Source: Myrica gale (taxonomy: Eukaryota; Streptophyta; Magnoliopsida; Fagales; Myricaceae). Taken from it: a stretch of DNA of 64,000 nt. The position numbers and the translations under genes were made by a program. Below are positions 1-13,674 of this stretch, one piece after another (positions within the stretch are counted from its first letter, which is position 1; each line of letters starts with the position of its first letter). Location: the NCBI GenBank assembly GCA_963930655.1, contig OZ005605.1, forward strand, positions 27,721,501 through 27,785,500, in the 5' to 3' direction. The notes under the pieces are model-generated. The model searched no databases, was not told the origin of the DNA, and worked only from the letters and a program-made list of their open reading frames with translations.

Positions 1-90
1 ATCATTACTTCGCGTTTCATTGATATGATGAGCTAATAATCTTTTTATGGATATTAGCTGATTGATGCCTAACTTTGGGAATATGATTGA

Positions 91-639
<549 letters not shown>

Positions 640-1494
640 GATTTATTGCTGCTTCCAATAAAGGTGGTGGATCCATTAAATGAGACTCCATATTGATATC
701 TACACTTTTCGGAATTTCTCTTGCTTGTCAACTTTACCGAGCGCTTTATCGTTTACATGCACTGAATAACACTAATGAATTTTTCTTTTTCGGTTCGCTG
801 ACACTTCAAATATTGATCCTTCCATACGCAATACAATGCACAATGACTTTTATTGGAAAATTCCCCCATCCTATTAGGTAAAAAATAAAGCCATGTTTTT
901 CTCATCTCCGAAATGGTCGGTTTCAGATTCTTCCCAGGATAATGTACGCTTCTTCCAGGGAATGTTAGATGCCCCCGCTTGTCTCTGCCCATAAAGACTA
1001 CGCTGCGAAACCAGCTATATAATAGTGAGAGAGCAAGTGGTGTATGAGAAATTAAACAGAAACTGAGAAGTTTCCAGAATGTGGACTAAGCCCAAGGTCC
1101 TTCTCTTCCTCCCTACTAAACCATTCCTCTAGAGTCTCCATTGGCTTCCAAGCTCTCACCCCGAGCTGTAGATCCTTGTAAATATTATCTCATCTCTAAC
1201 TTTAAAATCACTACACATACTTCAATGCATTAACATAACAAGCAGAAGACCAGAGTAATGCCTACTATAATTTCTAAGGAGCACAGATCAAGAAGAGTGT
1301 GTTCAATGTTATTCTATCTGGGCCCCAACCAAATCACAACTTAGATATTCTGTGACTAAGTGGGTTATATGCAAATACAGATAGTTAAAAATGCTCCAAA
1401 ATGTCCAAAAGCCAGCATCCAAATCTTGATTCTTAAGTTTCCAATGCATCTTAAAGGCAAAATTAGAAGTACACTAAGGATATCACATGTGGTT
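640..1494. other. Spacer between convergent GDH and GAR1
   Basis: This AT-rich spacer lies between the GDH end (+) and the GAR1 stop (-), so it should hold both 3' UTRs. I see no conserved reading frame or repeat in it. Confidence 0.6.
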
Positions 1495-3836
1495 CTATGA
1501 TCTTCCTCTGCCTCTGAAGCCACCACCTCGGCCACCACCTCTAAAACCACCTCTGCCACCCCTTGGAGCACCCCTTCCACGAAACCCACCACCCCCACGT
1601 CCACCTCCACCACCTCTAAAACCACCTCTGCCTCCACCACGACCACCTCTACCAGCAGCCTGTCCCCTGCAACAATAATAAACCGTTGTAATTAGTTCCC
1701 AACAACATGCACAAAGTTTACAAAATCTCTTATTAACACCATGGAAAATCTCAACACATCCCCAAGAATGTCCAAACTCATGACTTAGTATACATTAACG
1801 AGACCAGAATTTCAGGAGGCATCCAAAGTGGTAAGCAATTCATTTTGATCTGATAGTCATGCAACAACTTAATCATGACAACATTAAGCATCAAGTCTCC
1901 AACACAACTAGATATAAGCCCTTGTAGCAAATCAAGAATGAGTAACCATGTTATTTTTGACAACTGTAAGCAATCAAATCCTTCAACAACCACATTGCCG
2001 ACAACATGCCCAAGTCCAAAGACATCAATCTACTAAATCAGATGTAAGCCCAAGCTGTAAAAACGTACAGATTGACCTCTACAGAATTGAGAAGATTGTT
2101 TGGTAACCCTTAACCAGCTGACCAGCAGTTTGTCGGTATGTTTCCCATTTCCACAATTATCTCCCCTTCCTTTGAACAGTGATATCACATGTTCCGAGAG
2201 AAACCCATGAACGAGCAGATGGCTCTGGAAGCAAGCATTATGTCGCCTTCCTATGACGCCTCTTACACCCACCACCTTAAGAATATGCTTAGACACTCAA
2301 ATACAAAAGCACTCTGCCTACTGCCTAGGACTCTAGCAAGATTCAAGCGGATGATATGTTCATCCATGAGTGTCTCTATTGATAACAAATAAGGAGGAAG
2401 AAAGAAATCCTGCCCCGCTTTCCATCCTCTGCTCTCACTTTTGTCTTTACCCATCAAAGTGAGGCCTCTCAGCCATCCTGCATCTGCATTGGTTTGCATC
2501 CTCAGATACTAAGTTATTCAGTGTATGTTTAAAGAGGGGTAAAGTTTTCCATTGGTCCACATCCGTGCTATAACCAGACATAGATGCATATCTAAAAAAA
2601 AGCGTCTTTTCACACATGCATATGTCACAAAGCAACAAATGAACAGAAACGATCTATGACCTGAATTGGCACCATATTCCTTGAGCACAATGGGAAATTT
2701 TTTAACTACTTAATCCATCTAAGATTGTGTTAATCCCCTAACTACACCAAGATGGAATTTTCATGAACAGTGAGCAAGGTGGAGAAGAACATACTTTGGC
2801 TGTGGGAGAAATCTCGCAAGCGGTAAAAGCTTTGCCGGGTCAATGTAGAATTTATCTCCAGCCGCATACGAAGTTGCAACAATGCCTTCCATCATTTTTA
2901 TCGAAAATAACTGCATTAAAAAGGCAAAATCAGACCACACTTCAAAAATTGAGCACAAAAAGAACAGACTAGAAGCAATAAGTAGTACAAAAGGCAGGCA
3001 AGAGAACTCACAGATTCATTAATCGGGCCAAATATTTCATCAACTTTGCCTATCTGGGTCTTGTTCTGCAGATATATTGGGGCATTGAAATAGGGGATCT
3101 TCTCATTTGTGAGCCTTGTGACTGCGTCACCCTCACACGCGTGAAGGAACGCTGAAACCTCTGCATGCCCAGACATATAACAGTACATAACTACGGATGC
3201 ATCGTAGGATACAAATCTAAAATTCATCATATATTGAGGACCAAAATCAAATACTCAAAATGCACGACCTCGAATGCAATGACTTAAGCTTCTAAAAGCA
3301 AGGAAACAAAAAATGCACCATGCAATCCAAACACAGCTCCCAAGTCAAACCAGCCTGCTCGGACCAATATTTTCAGTTTACTTATACACGAGATGAGTCC
3401 ATGACATATTAACAAAAAAATCACCAAAGTTCAACTTTTTTCATCTTAATGGTTCCTCATAAGCTCGAAAGAAAAAAATGCTTCCTCAGAAAACAAACAC
3501 TAAGTTATTCAGCTACGCTCCATTACAGAGAAAACAGAGATGTTATTTTCTGGAAAATAGCAGAAATAAGGTATTAGCAGTAAGTAAAGAAAGAGAAAGA
3601 GTGAAACTTGAAACCCATTTCTTTTTCTCCTAGAGACTTCCCTGAGACCAAATGGCAAAAGAAAACTCAAAATATACTGAAAAAAACGGACCAACGACTT
3701 CTTCCGGAGGGCCCTCGTCGCGGAACCCGCCGCCGCGACCGCCGAAACGGTCTCCTCCTCCCCTGAATCTGCCCCCACCGCCGCGACCTCCGTCTCGACC
3801 GCCCCTAAACCCGCCACCGCCTCTTGGAGGTCGCAT
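1495..3836 (-). CDS. GAR1: H/ACA ribonucleoprotein complex subunit GAR1
   Basis: GAR1 is a core protein of H/ACA snoRNPs, which pseudouridylate rRNA in the nucleolus. Four exons on the minus strand give 193 residues: 3692-3836, 3012-3160, 2795-2910 and 1495-1666, all with GT-AG borders and consistent phase. The N-terminus is a glycine/arginine-rich RGG domain ([13 protein letters not shown]). The central Gar1 fold follows, with [36 protein letters not shown] and [19 protein letters not shown]. The last exon is a second RGG tail. The start at 3836 gives the family's usual MRPPRG start; longer frames upstream belong to the leader. Intron 3 (1667-2794) is long and holds nothing recognisable. A telo-box lies about 70 bp upstream. 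Proline-rich frames on the opposite strand are shadows of the Gly/Arg codons. Confidence 0.95.
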
Positions 3837-3906
3837 CGTTAAGTCAACAGAGAGCAGGAATAGCGAGTGTCTGTCTGCCAACTTATAAAAGCGGGCGGGC
3901 TCAGGG

Positions 3907-3916
3907 TTTAGGGTTT
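3907..3916 (-). promoter_or_regulatory. Telo-box upstream of GAR1
   Basis: The minus strand reads AAACCCTAAA about 70 bp upstream of the GAR1 start. Telo-boxes are known in plants to be common near the transcription start of ribosomal-protein and ribosome-biogenesis genes, which fits GAR1. Its activity here is inferred. Confidence 0.5.
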
Positions 3917-3969
3917 TTGATGCAGTTGTAGGGCTGATTTGATCCGCCCCTTTCCTTTTCTTCAAAAAT

Positions 3970-4904
3970 GTATCGTAAGTAAAATGACTCAGGTACCCCT
4001 GGCCCTACTCATTAAAGTGGATGGTCCAGATCTACGACAGCACGATTCGAAGAAGATCGAGTTTGTAGTTCGGATAAAAACTTATATATTGAAGAAGATT
4101 GCATTTTTTTTCCAATAAAGCTTATATATTGCATTTGCTCAGTATCTCTTCTCTCTCTCTTTCCTTTTCCTTAGCCAAAAGGGAAGGACGGGGGATCAGA
4201 GAATCAAGCCCCTCGGGGTCGGGGGCCTCTGGTATTTTTTTTACCCTTTTGGCAAGCCCCTCGGCCCTCTGGTCTTACCAGTATCAGTAGGAAAGAAAGG
4301 TAAATTTATACTAGCTGTCACAATGCACAGTGGTCGTTCGAATGAACAAAGGTCAGGCCTCTCTCTGCTCCTGCTTATGTGCAATAGTGGTGCGTTGATT
4401 GATTAATTTGCCTTTGTCTAGTTATTTATTCTCCGTGTGCCCTCGTATTCTTCTCTGTAAATTTTACTTAACCCCCATAAACAGAGGAAAATCCATGTTA
4501 GTTTGGCTTGAACCACTCCCACAGCAATCTTAAGCCACTGTGTTGCAAAACATTGCAATCAACTGGCAGGAGTTGTTTGTTTTCATTCAAAATAATTTAA
4601 AGCAAATTCCCCGGTACGAAGCACAACTTTGGCTGCAATTGCCAGGTTACTATTCTGTATATGTTTTGCACAAACTGTTACCCGCTAGCTCAGTTGGTTA
4701 ACGGTACATTACTTTCCAACTCCCAATTCTTTTTTCTTTTGGTTTACCTTATCAATTTTCACGTTCTCAGAAGCCTCGATTTTCCTTAACCCCCCCGTAT
4801 AAGAGAGCTACCCCACCCATTCTCAAATCAAGCCTCAAAAACCCTCTCAGCCTTCAAAATCTGACTCCTCTTCCTGGGGTATAACACAAATTTACACCCG
4901 TTGA
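3970..4904. other. Spacer between GAR1 5' end and MLK kinase 3' end
   Basis: It holds the GAR1 upstream region and the kinase 3' UTR. A short tRNA 5'-half-like string (TAGCTCAGTTGGTTAAC, near 4686-4702) has no matching T-arm. No gene is seen. Confidence 0.5.
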
Positions 4905-7900
4905 TTAGCAGACAGTCCGTCCATAACATATTGAAGCAATGTAGAGATTTTTGGACCATTTTTCCTGCAAAATTGATATAAAGATAAGTGAGTAATCCTT
5001 GTACTGACAGAGTTGTGAACCATAAAAGAGCTGACCAAGTATGTAAAGCATCATCTCCCATAAGCAAAGTCAATAAACGAATGAGCAACGATCATTTACA
5101 GTAAAGTGAACACAAGCATCTCCCTTGACAAGGAATCGTGTTTAACACAACCCTCGGAACTACTTTTACGTAGGGGCAATATGTGCATGCGCCTACCTTT
5201 ACATGGGTGCTTGGGAAGGCAGAGGTACGCAGAGTTTCCTGAGTTTCATCCATCAATTTACGTTTTGGTATGCTCAGGATAAAGGCCGCTTGATCTGCAG
5301 TGGCAGCCATAGACGTTATCCTGTAACCACTTTCCCATCGCCTATGAATCCCTTCGCTTGGATACAAAAAGTCAAGCTCGACAACCTTGTACCAATATCC
5401 ATTAACGACAAAGGGAGCAAAAGATTCAGCTGTGTTGAAAATAAGCTTAAAAAATAATGATGATGTCCGCAGATTCATCAAGGCTCAAAAGTCACAAGTC
5501 GAGTATAACTTTTGAATACAAAAGAAGTATTACCTGATCAGAAAATCCGGCATTCCTGGACATTACAACGCCCCAGCGGCAGCCAGCAGTCGTCATGGAT
5601 GTAACATGGAATCCTTCCTTCCACTTCTTATTTATCCACTTGAAAGGAAAAGATTCACTCACTTTGTAAGATTGCTGAGTATAAGGAGTTCCTGTAACAC
5701 AAAGGAACATGTGAAACAACAAAAGGCATTCTTAGGATATCGACTTTGAAGGAGAAAAATTATAAGTCAAAGACAGGATGAGTTTCTTTCATCAACTCTG
5801 GGAGAAGATCCCAGATAATTTACGACAGGCATTGGTAAATTGTACAGCCCAAGAAAATCCTGCCTTGCATGTGAACTGACATTTTCTAGGAGTATATATA
5901 AAGCTGATGTTAGATTTTTACAAATCAATGGTTCAATTTTAGTAGGCACTTGCCTCAGCTGGTATGGTGGGATGCCATTGGGTAGGTTCTCAAGTTCAAA
6001 TCTTACCAATCAAACCAACAACAAAGAGAGAGTGAAACATTGGGAAGATAATTTCAATACTTATAAGGCAGACCCAAGTCCTACTAACCCCACAGAGCCA
6101 TGTCCGAGAGTAATCATAATCCCCACGCAAGATGAACTATAAACTGCTCAGGGCTCGGTCAAGGGTAACAAATGCACTGACATACTATTTAGGTTTGAAT
6201 GTACTTAGTGAATGAGTAGCAAAAAACTGACTGGGTTAAGAAAGAAAATATAAAACAAGATTGCTTTTCAGAGCTGCTCTCAGCTCACACCATGGCGGGG
6301 GAGGTGCCCAGAATTAGCATAGGTAGCAACCAACCTTTGGACATAACGACCAAGGAACTCCCATTAGCTGCACCAGCTATTGAACTGATATAAAAATTCT
6401 TCTCCCATTGTTCCATAATCCAGTCCTGATGAGAATCCAAACAGATGTAATGAAAACACAGTATATAAAGCAACTGATGAAAAAAGCACTCACAAGAGAT
6501 GATAGCAACCAATGTTTCCTAGATAACAACCTTATGCAGGAAGACTGCTGACAGCTCGTAAACCTGGGAAGAGAAACCGGTTCCAGCATCCATTATCAGA
6601 GCCCATAGATTTGCTGCAGAGGCCACACAGCTGATGTATAATCCATCTTCATTACCCTTGTCTACATGCTGACGCAGCCTTGAATCTGCCACATTGTAGT
6701 GATATCTGCAATACGAGAAATGCATTAATTAGCTTAAAAAATGCTTTAATTAGGGCCACCACCACTTTAATCTGAGTATATACCATTCTTGGACTTGGCT
6801 ACTCACCACATTTAATATCCCACCATTCAAAGAAACATTATGCAAGTCTCAAACATAGAAACAATGCACTTTCCAGGATACATTCGAGTTCCGAACAAGC
6901 ATGCATGCATACTCATAATACACGACTTTGGAAAAAAAAATTGTTCTTCCTATTGCATTTAATTTTCAAAGAAGCATGGTTACAAATAATTATCAGTTCA
7001 AATACTATTCACATATGATAGGAACTAGTACGTAGAATATCTATTACAAAATAGTTTAAAAAGTTAATCATCTAGGTCACACAAAACTTTCTCAGAAAAT
7101 CATTGGTTATGAAAAGCAACTCGTAAGCAAAAGGCAAGAGGAGGCTCATCTGACACCTTCTGTAATCATTTAGCATCAATTACTTTAGCCATGAATACTG
7201 AGAACAGATTGAAATCATGCCTTTAGATCATATAACTGTTTTAGGACATTTTTCTGTAATTCAGGGGAATTAGAACTCTTCAGACTCAAATTGCAAGCAA
7301 CAAACACCGAGCACCAAAGTAAACTTCGGTGTATAAAACCAGCAGCTTATTTATCAGGTGCGTTAAGCCCAATAAAATTTGCAAAAGTTCCAACAAACAA
7401 AAGCCAATTTGGACAACGAGAAATATGGAAGAAAAAGGAGAGAAAAAGCAATTAAGAAATCAAATGAACGACATACATTCAACATGATACTGGAATTTCA
7501 TCCACACATTTAAGATAGGACACAGTTAGATAACAACATTTTTATAAGAACCACCTGTATCAGACAAGTACGCCTAAACCAGAACTTGCCAAATTCAATT
7601 AGGATGTAATTTACCTTTGCTTCATAGGACGACGTGCATTATACACGGAAATCCACTGGGTAGCAGGACTGCCTAATCGTATTTTTTTCTTTGGTTGCTC
7701 ATCCTCCTCCAAATTTATAAGCAATCTCCCCCGCTTTTGCCCAACCTATTTATGCAAAAGTCAACAGGAAATAGGTAAGAAGCTAATATGCAATCTCACT
7801 CAATATATATACAGAAACATTTTTCATGGCTATATGAAGTTACAAGAATTTACACGCGCACACACACAGATGTACTGTGAGGATGAAGATAACCTTAAGA

Positions 7901-10834
7901 GCTCCATCAATTCTAATCGGTCTTAATTGTGTGCATGGTTCAATGAGGCTCTCAAACAGAGATATCAGCTTCGAATAATTTGGCTCCTCATCAAATTTCA
8001 TCTCAGTAACAGCTTCAAGGAACTGCTTGAAAGGGGCTGGACAAAAGCAGCACATTACCTCCGGAGAAGTTGCCATCTTTTTTTTACAAACAAGAAAACT
8101 CTTGTTATCCCCCTGTAAAATTTTAAAAGATCAGAGTAAGAAAAATGAAACGTATAGAGTTAAATGAAACCTCAAGATGAACGTGTACTGGCTACAGTGT
8201 AAAGTGACCTGATATCCCTGCCATGGTAGCCTTCCTCTTATAAGAAATATCAAAGTGTAAGCCAGTGATTCAAGATCATCCCGTCGACTTCCTGTCCGGC
8301 CTAAATGTGCATGTACACTTGCATACCGTATTGTTCCCCTGCACAAAGATATATCACATTAGATATTTAATTGAGACTGTATTAAGGAATGGTACAAAAA
8401 CTACCAACCTGAATATGTCAGGCCTCTGATCATATTCAACATGTTGACCGGACGATGCATCTTTCCATCTCGACGCTGAAATAGAAGTGTGTTAGTGACG
8501 GGAGAAATAAATGGTGACACTTTGCTTGGTGGACAGTCTATTGACAAGATAAAGTGAAGAAACTACGAGAAACAAAAGCATGGAAGCTATTTTCCCTTGT
8601 TTGGTAATGAAAAGAAAGTGAGAAAGACTATAGAGAAAAAACGAATCACTAATAATGTTCTTTCCTATACCTAATTTGCTCTCAAAATCTCACTCATTTA
8701 GGAGAGAAAATTTTGTGGGCCCTGAGGAAAATGTTGATATGCTTCTTTCATTTTTCTTTTAATCCTGCTTGATAGACCATAACACTCCAAAAGAAGAAAC
8801 TCCAAATTTGATGCTTTTCTTTTCTCTTGGAGGTGAACCGAACTTAAGGTGAGGATAATTTACACTAAATAGCTTGAAAATCATCTAGCAAACACACACA
8901 CACAGCATCAATGAATGCAATAAGGGAGATAATATACACAGTAGTAGTGATGAAATAGTTAAAAAGGCTGACGTACCCAAACCAAGATCTATAAGGTATA
9001 GCTTCTTCTCCTCAGGTGTTCCAGGTTGACCAAGTAAGAAGTTCTCCGGCTTCACATCTCCATGCACAAACCTTGTTCACGGACAGGATGAATATTTGTA
9101 AAGGCAAACTAGTGGCAATTAGACAAACAGAGCGGACACTAGCATGCAAAATAAAAAATAAAGGCATGGAGAGCATTAGAATGGCTTCTCAATAATTATC
9201 TACCCCTTCAAGTGAAGCTTCTCGAGAATTGATATCGCTTCCACTGCTATGCAAGCAACCATATTCGGTGACATCCTGTCACAAATACTAAAAAATCAGA
9301 AAGCACAATTTTAAAAAACTTACATAGCATACAGAAATGGACATGGTGAGCTCATTGGTCAGTGAGAAAGAGAGAGAGAGAGAGTCGGTAGCTTACGATT
9401 GGCCAAGAGAGTTCCAAACATCCCAAAGACTAGGCCCAAGCATGTCCATGACCTGGCATACAGTAATATCTGTCAGACACCAAATTTGGAATTCCTGATC
9501 ATAAGAGGCTCCAAATCAAATCTCACCATAATGTAAAACTCTCCCTGGCGACCCTTGTAATGGACCCAAGGAATTCCATAACAGCCATTCAATGTACTTT
9601 TTAACGTACCCACGAAATCAGGAAAGTAAAAACAAAATAGGCAATAATCAGAACATTAATTCAAACATTTTAAAGCTTAACAAATAACAAACATATGCTT
9701 TATAAGCCTGCCCGAACAGCAAAGATGCACAACTTACTTGTACACTTGCCACTCATAAGGAGGGCCATAATTGCAACCTTTACTATTTCGATGCTCAAAC
9801 TTTAATGCAACCTGTGAAAAGTACCGTTAAGCCATCTTGTCTCATGTAATTCATTCTTTAGATCCCAAAATCAAATTCATGAGAGTGGATCCTGAAGTCA
9901 TACCTCAATCACATCAGCGTCGGTGCCACCACTTACCCTTCTACCAACATAGACTTGGCCAAAACCGCCCTTACCCAGCTTCCTTTCTATCTTATATACA
10001 GGAGAATTACCTACTTTAACCTGTACACAGCAACGCCGTCACCATTTCAATATAGAGGCTTCTTTGTGATAAACAACTAGACAACAAGAAACTCATCGAG
10101 AATAAAGTTATATGAGACAAACAAGCTACCGACAAAGCACTCTGGCACGGAGATTCTTGATGTTAATTTTAAATAAACCAACTATATTAATCATTCATTC
10201 CTTGTAGGGTACGACGAGTGGAGTGAGGATGGTGAAGATCGTCGAGTATTACTCTGACAAGAATAGTAGTCTGAATATAGTAAATGGGACCTAGAGAACT
10301 CGTAATACTTCCACTGCTAAAAATAGAAAACAACATTACGGCATACACGTTCTCAAGATACAACATTTCCAAATATACTAATGAACCCAGAACTAGGAAT
10401 AAGTAAGCAGCGCGTACCCTCTCAGGAACCGGAGTTGTGCTTGCTTCCTCCTCGACCGCATTCACTTTGTCGCCGCTTCCACCCTCCATTCCAACACCTA
10501 TATCTGCAACTACCTCCACTTGATTATGAGGGGGTTCTCCAGTGCCTAAAGCAAAAGCCTCGGGAAGAACTTCACAAGGTTCTGGGTCTAAATCTATCAA
10601 CCTAATGCCCCGGCCTCTACCTGCTGCAGTCGGCCTAGTTGGTGCTGCCAGTGAAGGCCCTTTTGCTACACCTGTAGCATTTCCACCACCTCTTCCTCTT
10701 CCACCACCAACTCTCCTTCTGGTCCTGTTTTGAGCAGGCAGTAACCAATTGTCTCCTTGATCAACTGGTTGTTGGGTAGGATAAAGGTCATCAACACGTT
10801 TTGATCTTCGGGCTCCGCTCCTCAACTCTGGCAT
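4905..10834 (-). CDS. MLK: MLK/PPK nuclear Ser/Thr kinase (casein kinase 1-like)
   Basis: This is a MUT9-like/photoregulatory protein kinase, a plant CK1-like nuclear family known to phosphorylate histone H3 and photoreceptor-pathway proteins. Sixteen exons in consistent phase give 706 residues: 10418-10834, 9904-10020, 9738-9811, 9527-9596, 9397-9452, 9204-9275, 8977-9071, 8409-8475, 8209-8338, 7894-8112, 7615-7745, 6531-6705, 6335-6425, 5534-5691, 5197-5385, 4905-4964. The N-terminus ([13 protein letters not shown] plus Arg/Gly runs) looks like a nuclear signal. The glycine loop LGKGGFG is at about 154-160, VALK at 179-182, HGDVKPEN at 272-279 and DLG in place of DFG at 297-299. The family's long C-terminal half ends [12 protein letters not shown]. 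All key residues are present. A possible 5' UTR intron spans 10974-11551. Confidence 0.95.
5940..6170 (+). mobile_element. Possible tRNA-derived SINE in a kinase intron
   Basis: In the intron between exons at 6335-6425 and 5534-5691 there is an A-box-like string (TTGCCTCAGCTGGTATGG) followed about 35 bp later by a B-box-like GTTCTCAAGTTCAAAT. This is the pol III promoter layout of tRNA-type SINEs. I could not find flanking duplications or an A-rich tail, so the limits are approximate. Confidence 0.35.
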
Positions 10835-12536
10835 CCTCACCCCATGCAAGTCACATTCCACTTTATTCACGTAGACAGCAAAATTATTTCAGATCCTTTC
10901 TTCTTTCGAATCAAGCAATAAGATTCTATTGGAGAAAATAAAAGGGTGTAGCCCCCAAATCCCTTCAGATCTTCTGCACCATAGCACGAAAAAGAAAATA
11001 CGTTATACTGCCAGAAGTAAACAAACCCATTCGAGGAAAGCCGTTTAGACAACAAAAATTCAACCTTAGTAGGCTCGGTTGTGACCGTGTAAAGAGAGTG
11101 AGAAGAAGCAGCTCCCTGAAAAAGCAGTGATACCACATAAATACTATTTTCAGCAAATGTTATCCCAAAATCGTATTTTCCAAACAAATAAGCAAGGATG
11201 AGGCCAATGCACCTAATCCTGTACAACGAAATCTATACCGAAATCAACATACACATTAGCTTATTAAACCAAACTCGAGAAAAACGAAAAATAAAAGAGT
11301 TGCAGGTGATTAAGCAGAACAAACTGTGTCAACAACATAGACAACAAATAAATTTTTCATCGCTGACATCAGTTAGAATAGATAGCAACTGAACCAAAAA
11401 AAAAAACATTACCAACCAATTCGATCATCCGTTCCGTACAAAGTTTAAATTTTCTGAAAAAACAAAATCCAAAAACCGATCATTGAAGCAAGCTCGGCAG
11501 CGAAATGAACCAGCGAAAACAATAAATGGAAAAATAGAAAAAGGCACTCACAGATCGGTCCCCAGAAACAGCGAAAGCAGAACGATCGGAGCCAAGGCAC
11601 GCAACCGGCACGATTCAGAGAGAAAACCGATCGATCGGTTTGGATCTTTTCCTCCTTCAGTGAGAGAACACACACACGTTTATGAGAAGCTGAAACATTT
11701 TCTGAGATGAGATGAGATGAAGAAAAATTAGGTGGAGCTTTTGCTCGACAGTTTTTCCATGCGATAATAGAGAGAACTGAAATGCCTATGGAAGTAAAAA
11801 TGTATGTTTGGTGATGTTAAAAATGGTGATGATGGCGGTGGGCTTTGCGTTGCATTGTGGTCGTTTCTGTGTATTTGCTGTCTTTTCTCTCTCTCTTTTA
11901 TCCCTAAAACTCTAAAAACAATATCAAATAGGTGTGCTGTCTTATAAACACATATATATTCATGCAACTGTGGCCCTGTGATAACCAATAGGATATTCCC
12001 CTCAATGTAATTATGTATTATACAATTATTTTATTTTCTCGATTATTTTTTCTTCTTTTTATTTTAATGGAATAATTTAGTGGCTTCTGGATGGAGTTTC
12101 ACCGATTCAAGTAAAAATAACTATTGCTTTGTCAAAGGATAATAAAGAAATATATAATAACAATCAAGAAAAAAACTACTGCAAGGCCTATATAGGGCTT
12201 TTTACTTTTTCAGTTGCTTTGAAAGATGGTCAATGATCCACGGCTTGGCTGCCTTTTTGTTCATTAATATCAACAACTTTGTAATTTCCTAATTCTTACC
12301 ATTTCACCGTATTGATATGAATAATGTAGATTTTGTGCAACCTGAAACGATAGGTGCTTTTATTGTTGATAATGAACTACAAATTTAACAAAATATATAC
12401 ACATACTATTATTGATTTGATTTGTTTTATTGCAAACTTTGATGGATTAATATTTTCTATAATTTTTGAGATACGGTGCCATTTACTATCTACAAATTAT
12501 TTGAACAATCATTTGGAACTTTGATGGTAAATTTTT
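10835..12536. other. Kinase 5' leader and promoter region
   Basis: On the minus strand a CT|GTGAGT donor at 11551 and an acceptor at 10974 could bound a 578 bp leader intron ahead of the kinase start. The rest, up to the MITE, is AT-rich and holds nothing coding. Confidence 0.4.
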
Positions 12537-13090
12537 GAGAAATTGGCAATTTGGTCACTAAGTTTATACCACGTCGACAATTTAGTCACTAGGTTTTATT
12601 TTTTGACAATATAGTCACTGAGACTATATAATTGTGACGATTTGGTATTTCCGTCAAACCTCCGTTAAATTTTTAACCGAAATAGCGGTCGACCGGTTTA
12701 TTTTCCGTTGCGGCAAAGGTAACTTGTAGCGGTCGACCGCATTATATTCCGTTAAAAATTAACGGAGATTTGACGGAAAGACCAGATTGTCACAACTATG
12801 GGTATGTTTGAGGGTGAAAATTTTGGGTATTGGGGTTTGAAAAATATTATAAAGTAAAGAAATGTTATAGGAGTTGGTGAAAAAGTGAAGAGAGAAGATT
12901 TTTAATAAATATTATAATAATAAAAAATTATGTGTTGAAACTTTTAGTAGTAAACCTAAAATTTTGAGCCCAATTAATTGGGGCTCAAACATGCCCTATA
13001 TATTCTCAGTGATCATATTGTCAAAAAATGAAATCTAGTCACTAAATTGTCAGCGTGCTATAAACCTAGTGACTAAATTGTCAATTTCCC
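12537..13090. mobile_element. MULE-type MITE, long terminal inverted repeats
   Basis: The two ends are inverted repeats of about 100 bp, starting GAGAAATTGGCAATTTGGTC on the left and, on the reverse strand, GGGAAATTGACAATTTAGTC on the right. Flanking 9 bp direct repeats TAAATTTTT lie at 12528-12536 and 13091-13099. A 9 bp duplication and GG-A-rich ends are the signature of non-autonomous Mutator-like elements. It has no coding capacity and sits between the divergent kinase and GalT-like genes, where it could affect their upstream regions. Confidence 0.8.
12800..12996. mobile_element. Tourist-like MITE nested in the MULE MITE
   Basis: The ends read GGGTATGTTTGAG and, reversed, GGGCATGTTTGAG. 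TAT is duplicated at 12797-12799 and 12997-12999. Removing the insert plus one TAT restores an arm of the same length as the opposite arm of the host MITE, which confirms the borders. A 3 bp target and these ends suggest a PIF/Harbinger origin. Confidence 0.7.
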
Positions 13091-13674
13091 TAAATTTTTT
13101 AACACAAATTTGTTTTTTGATTTCAAGTTTAAATTTTCATAATCTTAATAATTATTATGGGTGGCACATGAAAACTTGACCTCGAAGTGTGTTAATTATT
13201 GTGATTGGATAGTTAACAAAGCTTTAAGAGATCATCTCATTCAATTCCATATCATATCAAATCATATCATAAACTTTATACTCCCCATTGCATTTAAGCA
13301 AATTGAACGATGTAAAACTCAAGTTAATTATCATATCGTATCATAAACCAACAATTATTCCCCCTTATAGTAGTTTGTCATTTCCTATCTCTTTGACCTG
13401 TTCTTTCATATCTTGCAAACTGTAAAACACACCCACCTGTATTAGTATTTATATATTTTTTTTTATTTGATATATTTATCTACATATTCCATACTTCAAT
13501 GGAAATACGAAGTTGGGTTCCTAAAGATAAACGAATGTATTACCCGTACTGGTAAAAAGAATATTCTTTTTAATTTCTATAACATAAACCTTCGTCATAA
13601 GCAAAGTCAGTCACTAGTCCTCCAAACAAAACACCGCCAAAAGCACTGCACACAAAGGCCGTCGTTGAAAAGAC

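Noticed and set aside
1487-1678. Proline-rich frame on the plus strand
   Set aside because: It is the antisense of the GAR1 RGG tail.
3652-3888. Second proline-rich plus-strand frame
   Set aside because: It is the antisense of the GAR1 N-terminal RGG exon.
3883-3890. TATAAAA on the plus strand
   Set aside because: It points away from GAR1 and no plus-strand gene starts there.
4681-4705. tRNA-like 5' half (CTAGCTCAGTTGGTTAAC)
   Set aside because: No T-arm or acceptor complement follows within tRNA distance, so it is a fragment or chance.
10381-10733. Plus-strand frames rich in Pro and Leu
   Set aside because: They are shadows of the kinase first exon.
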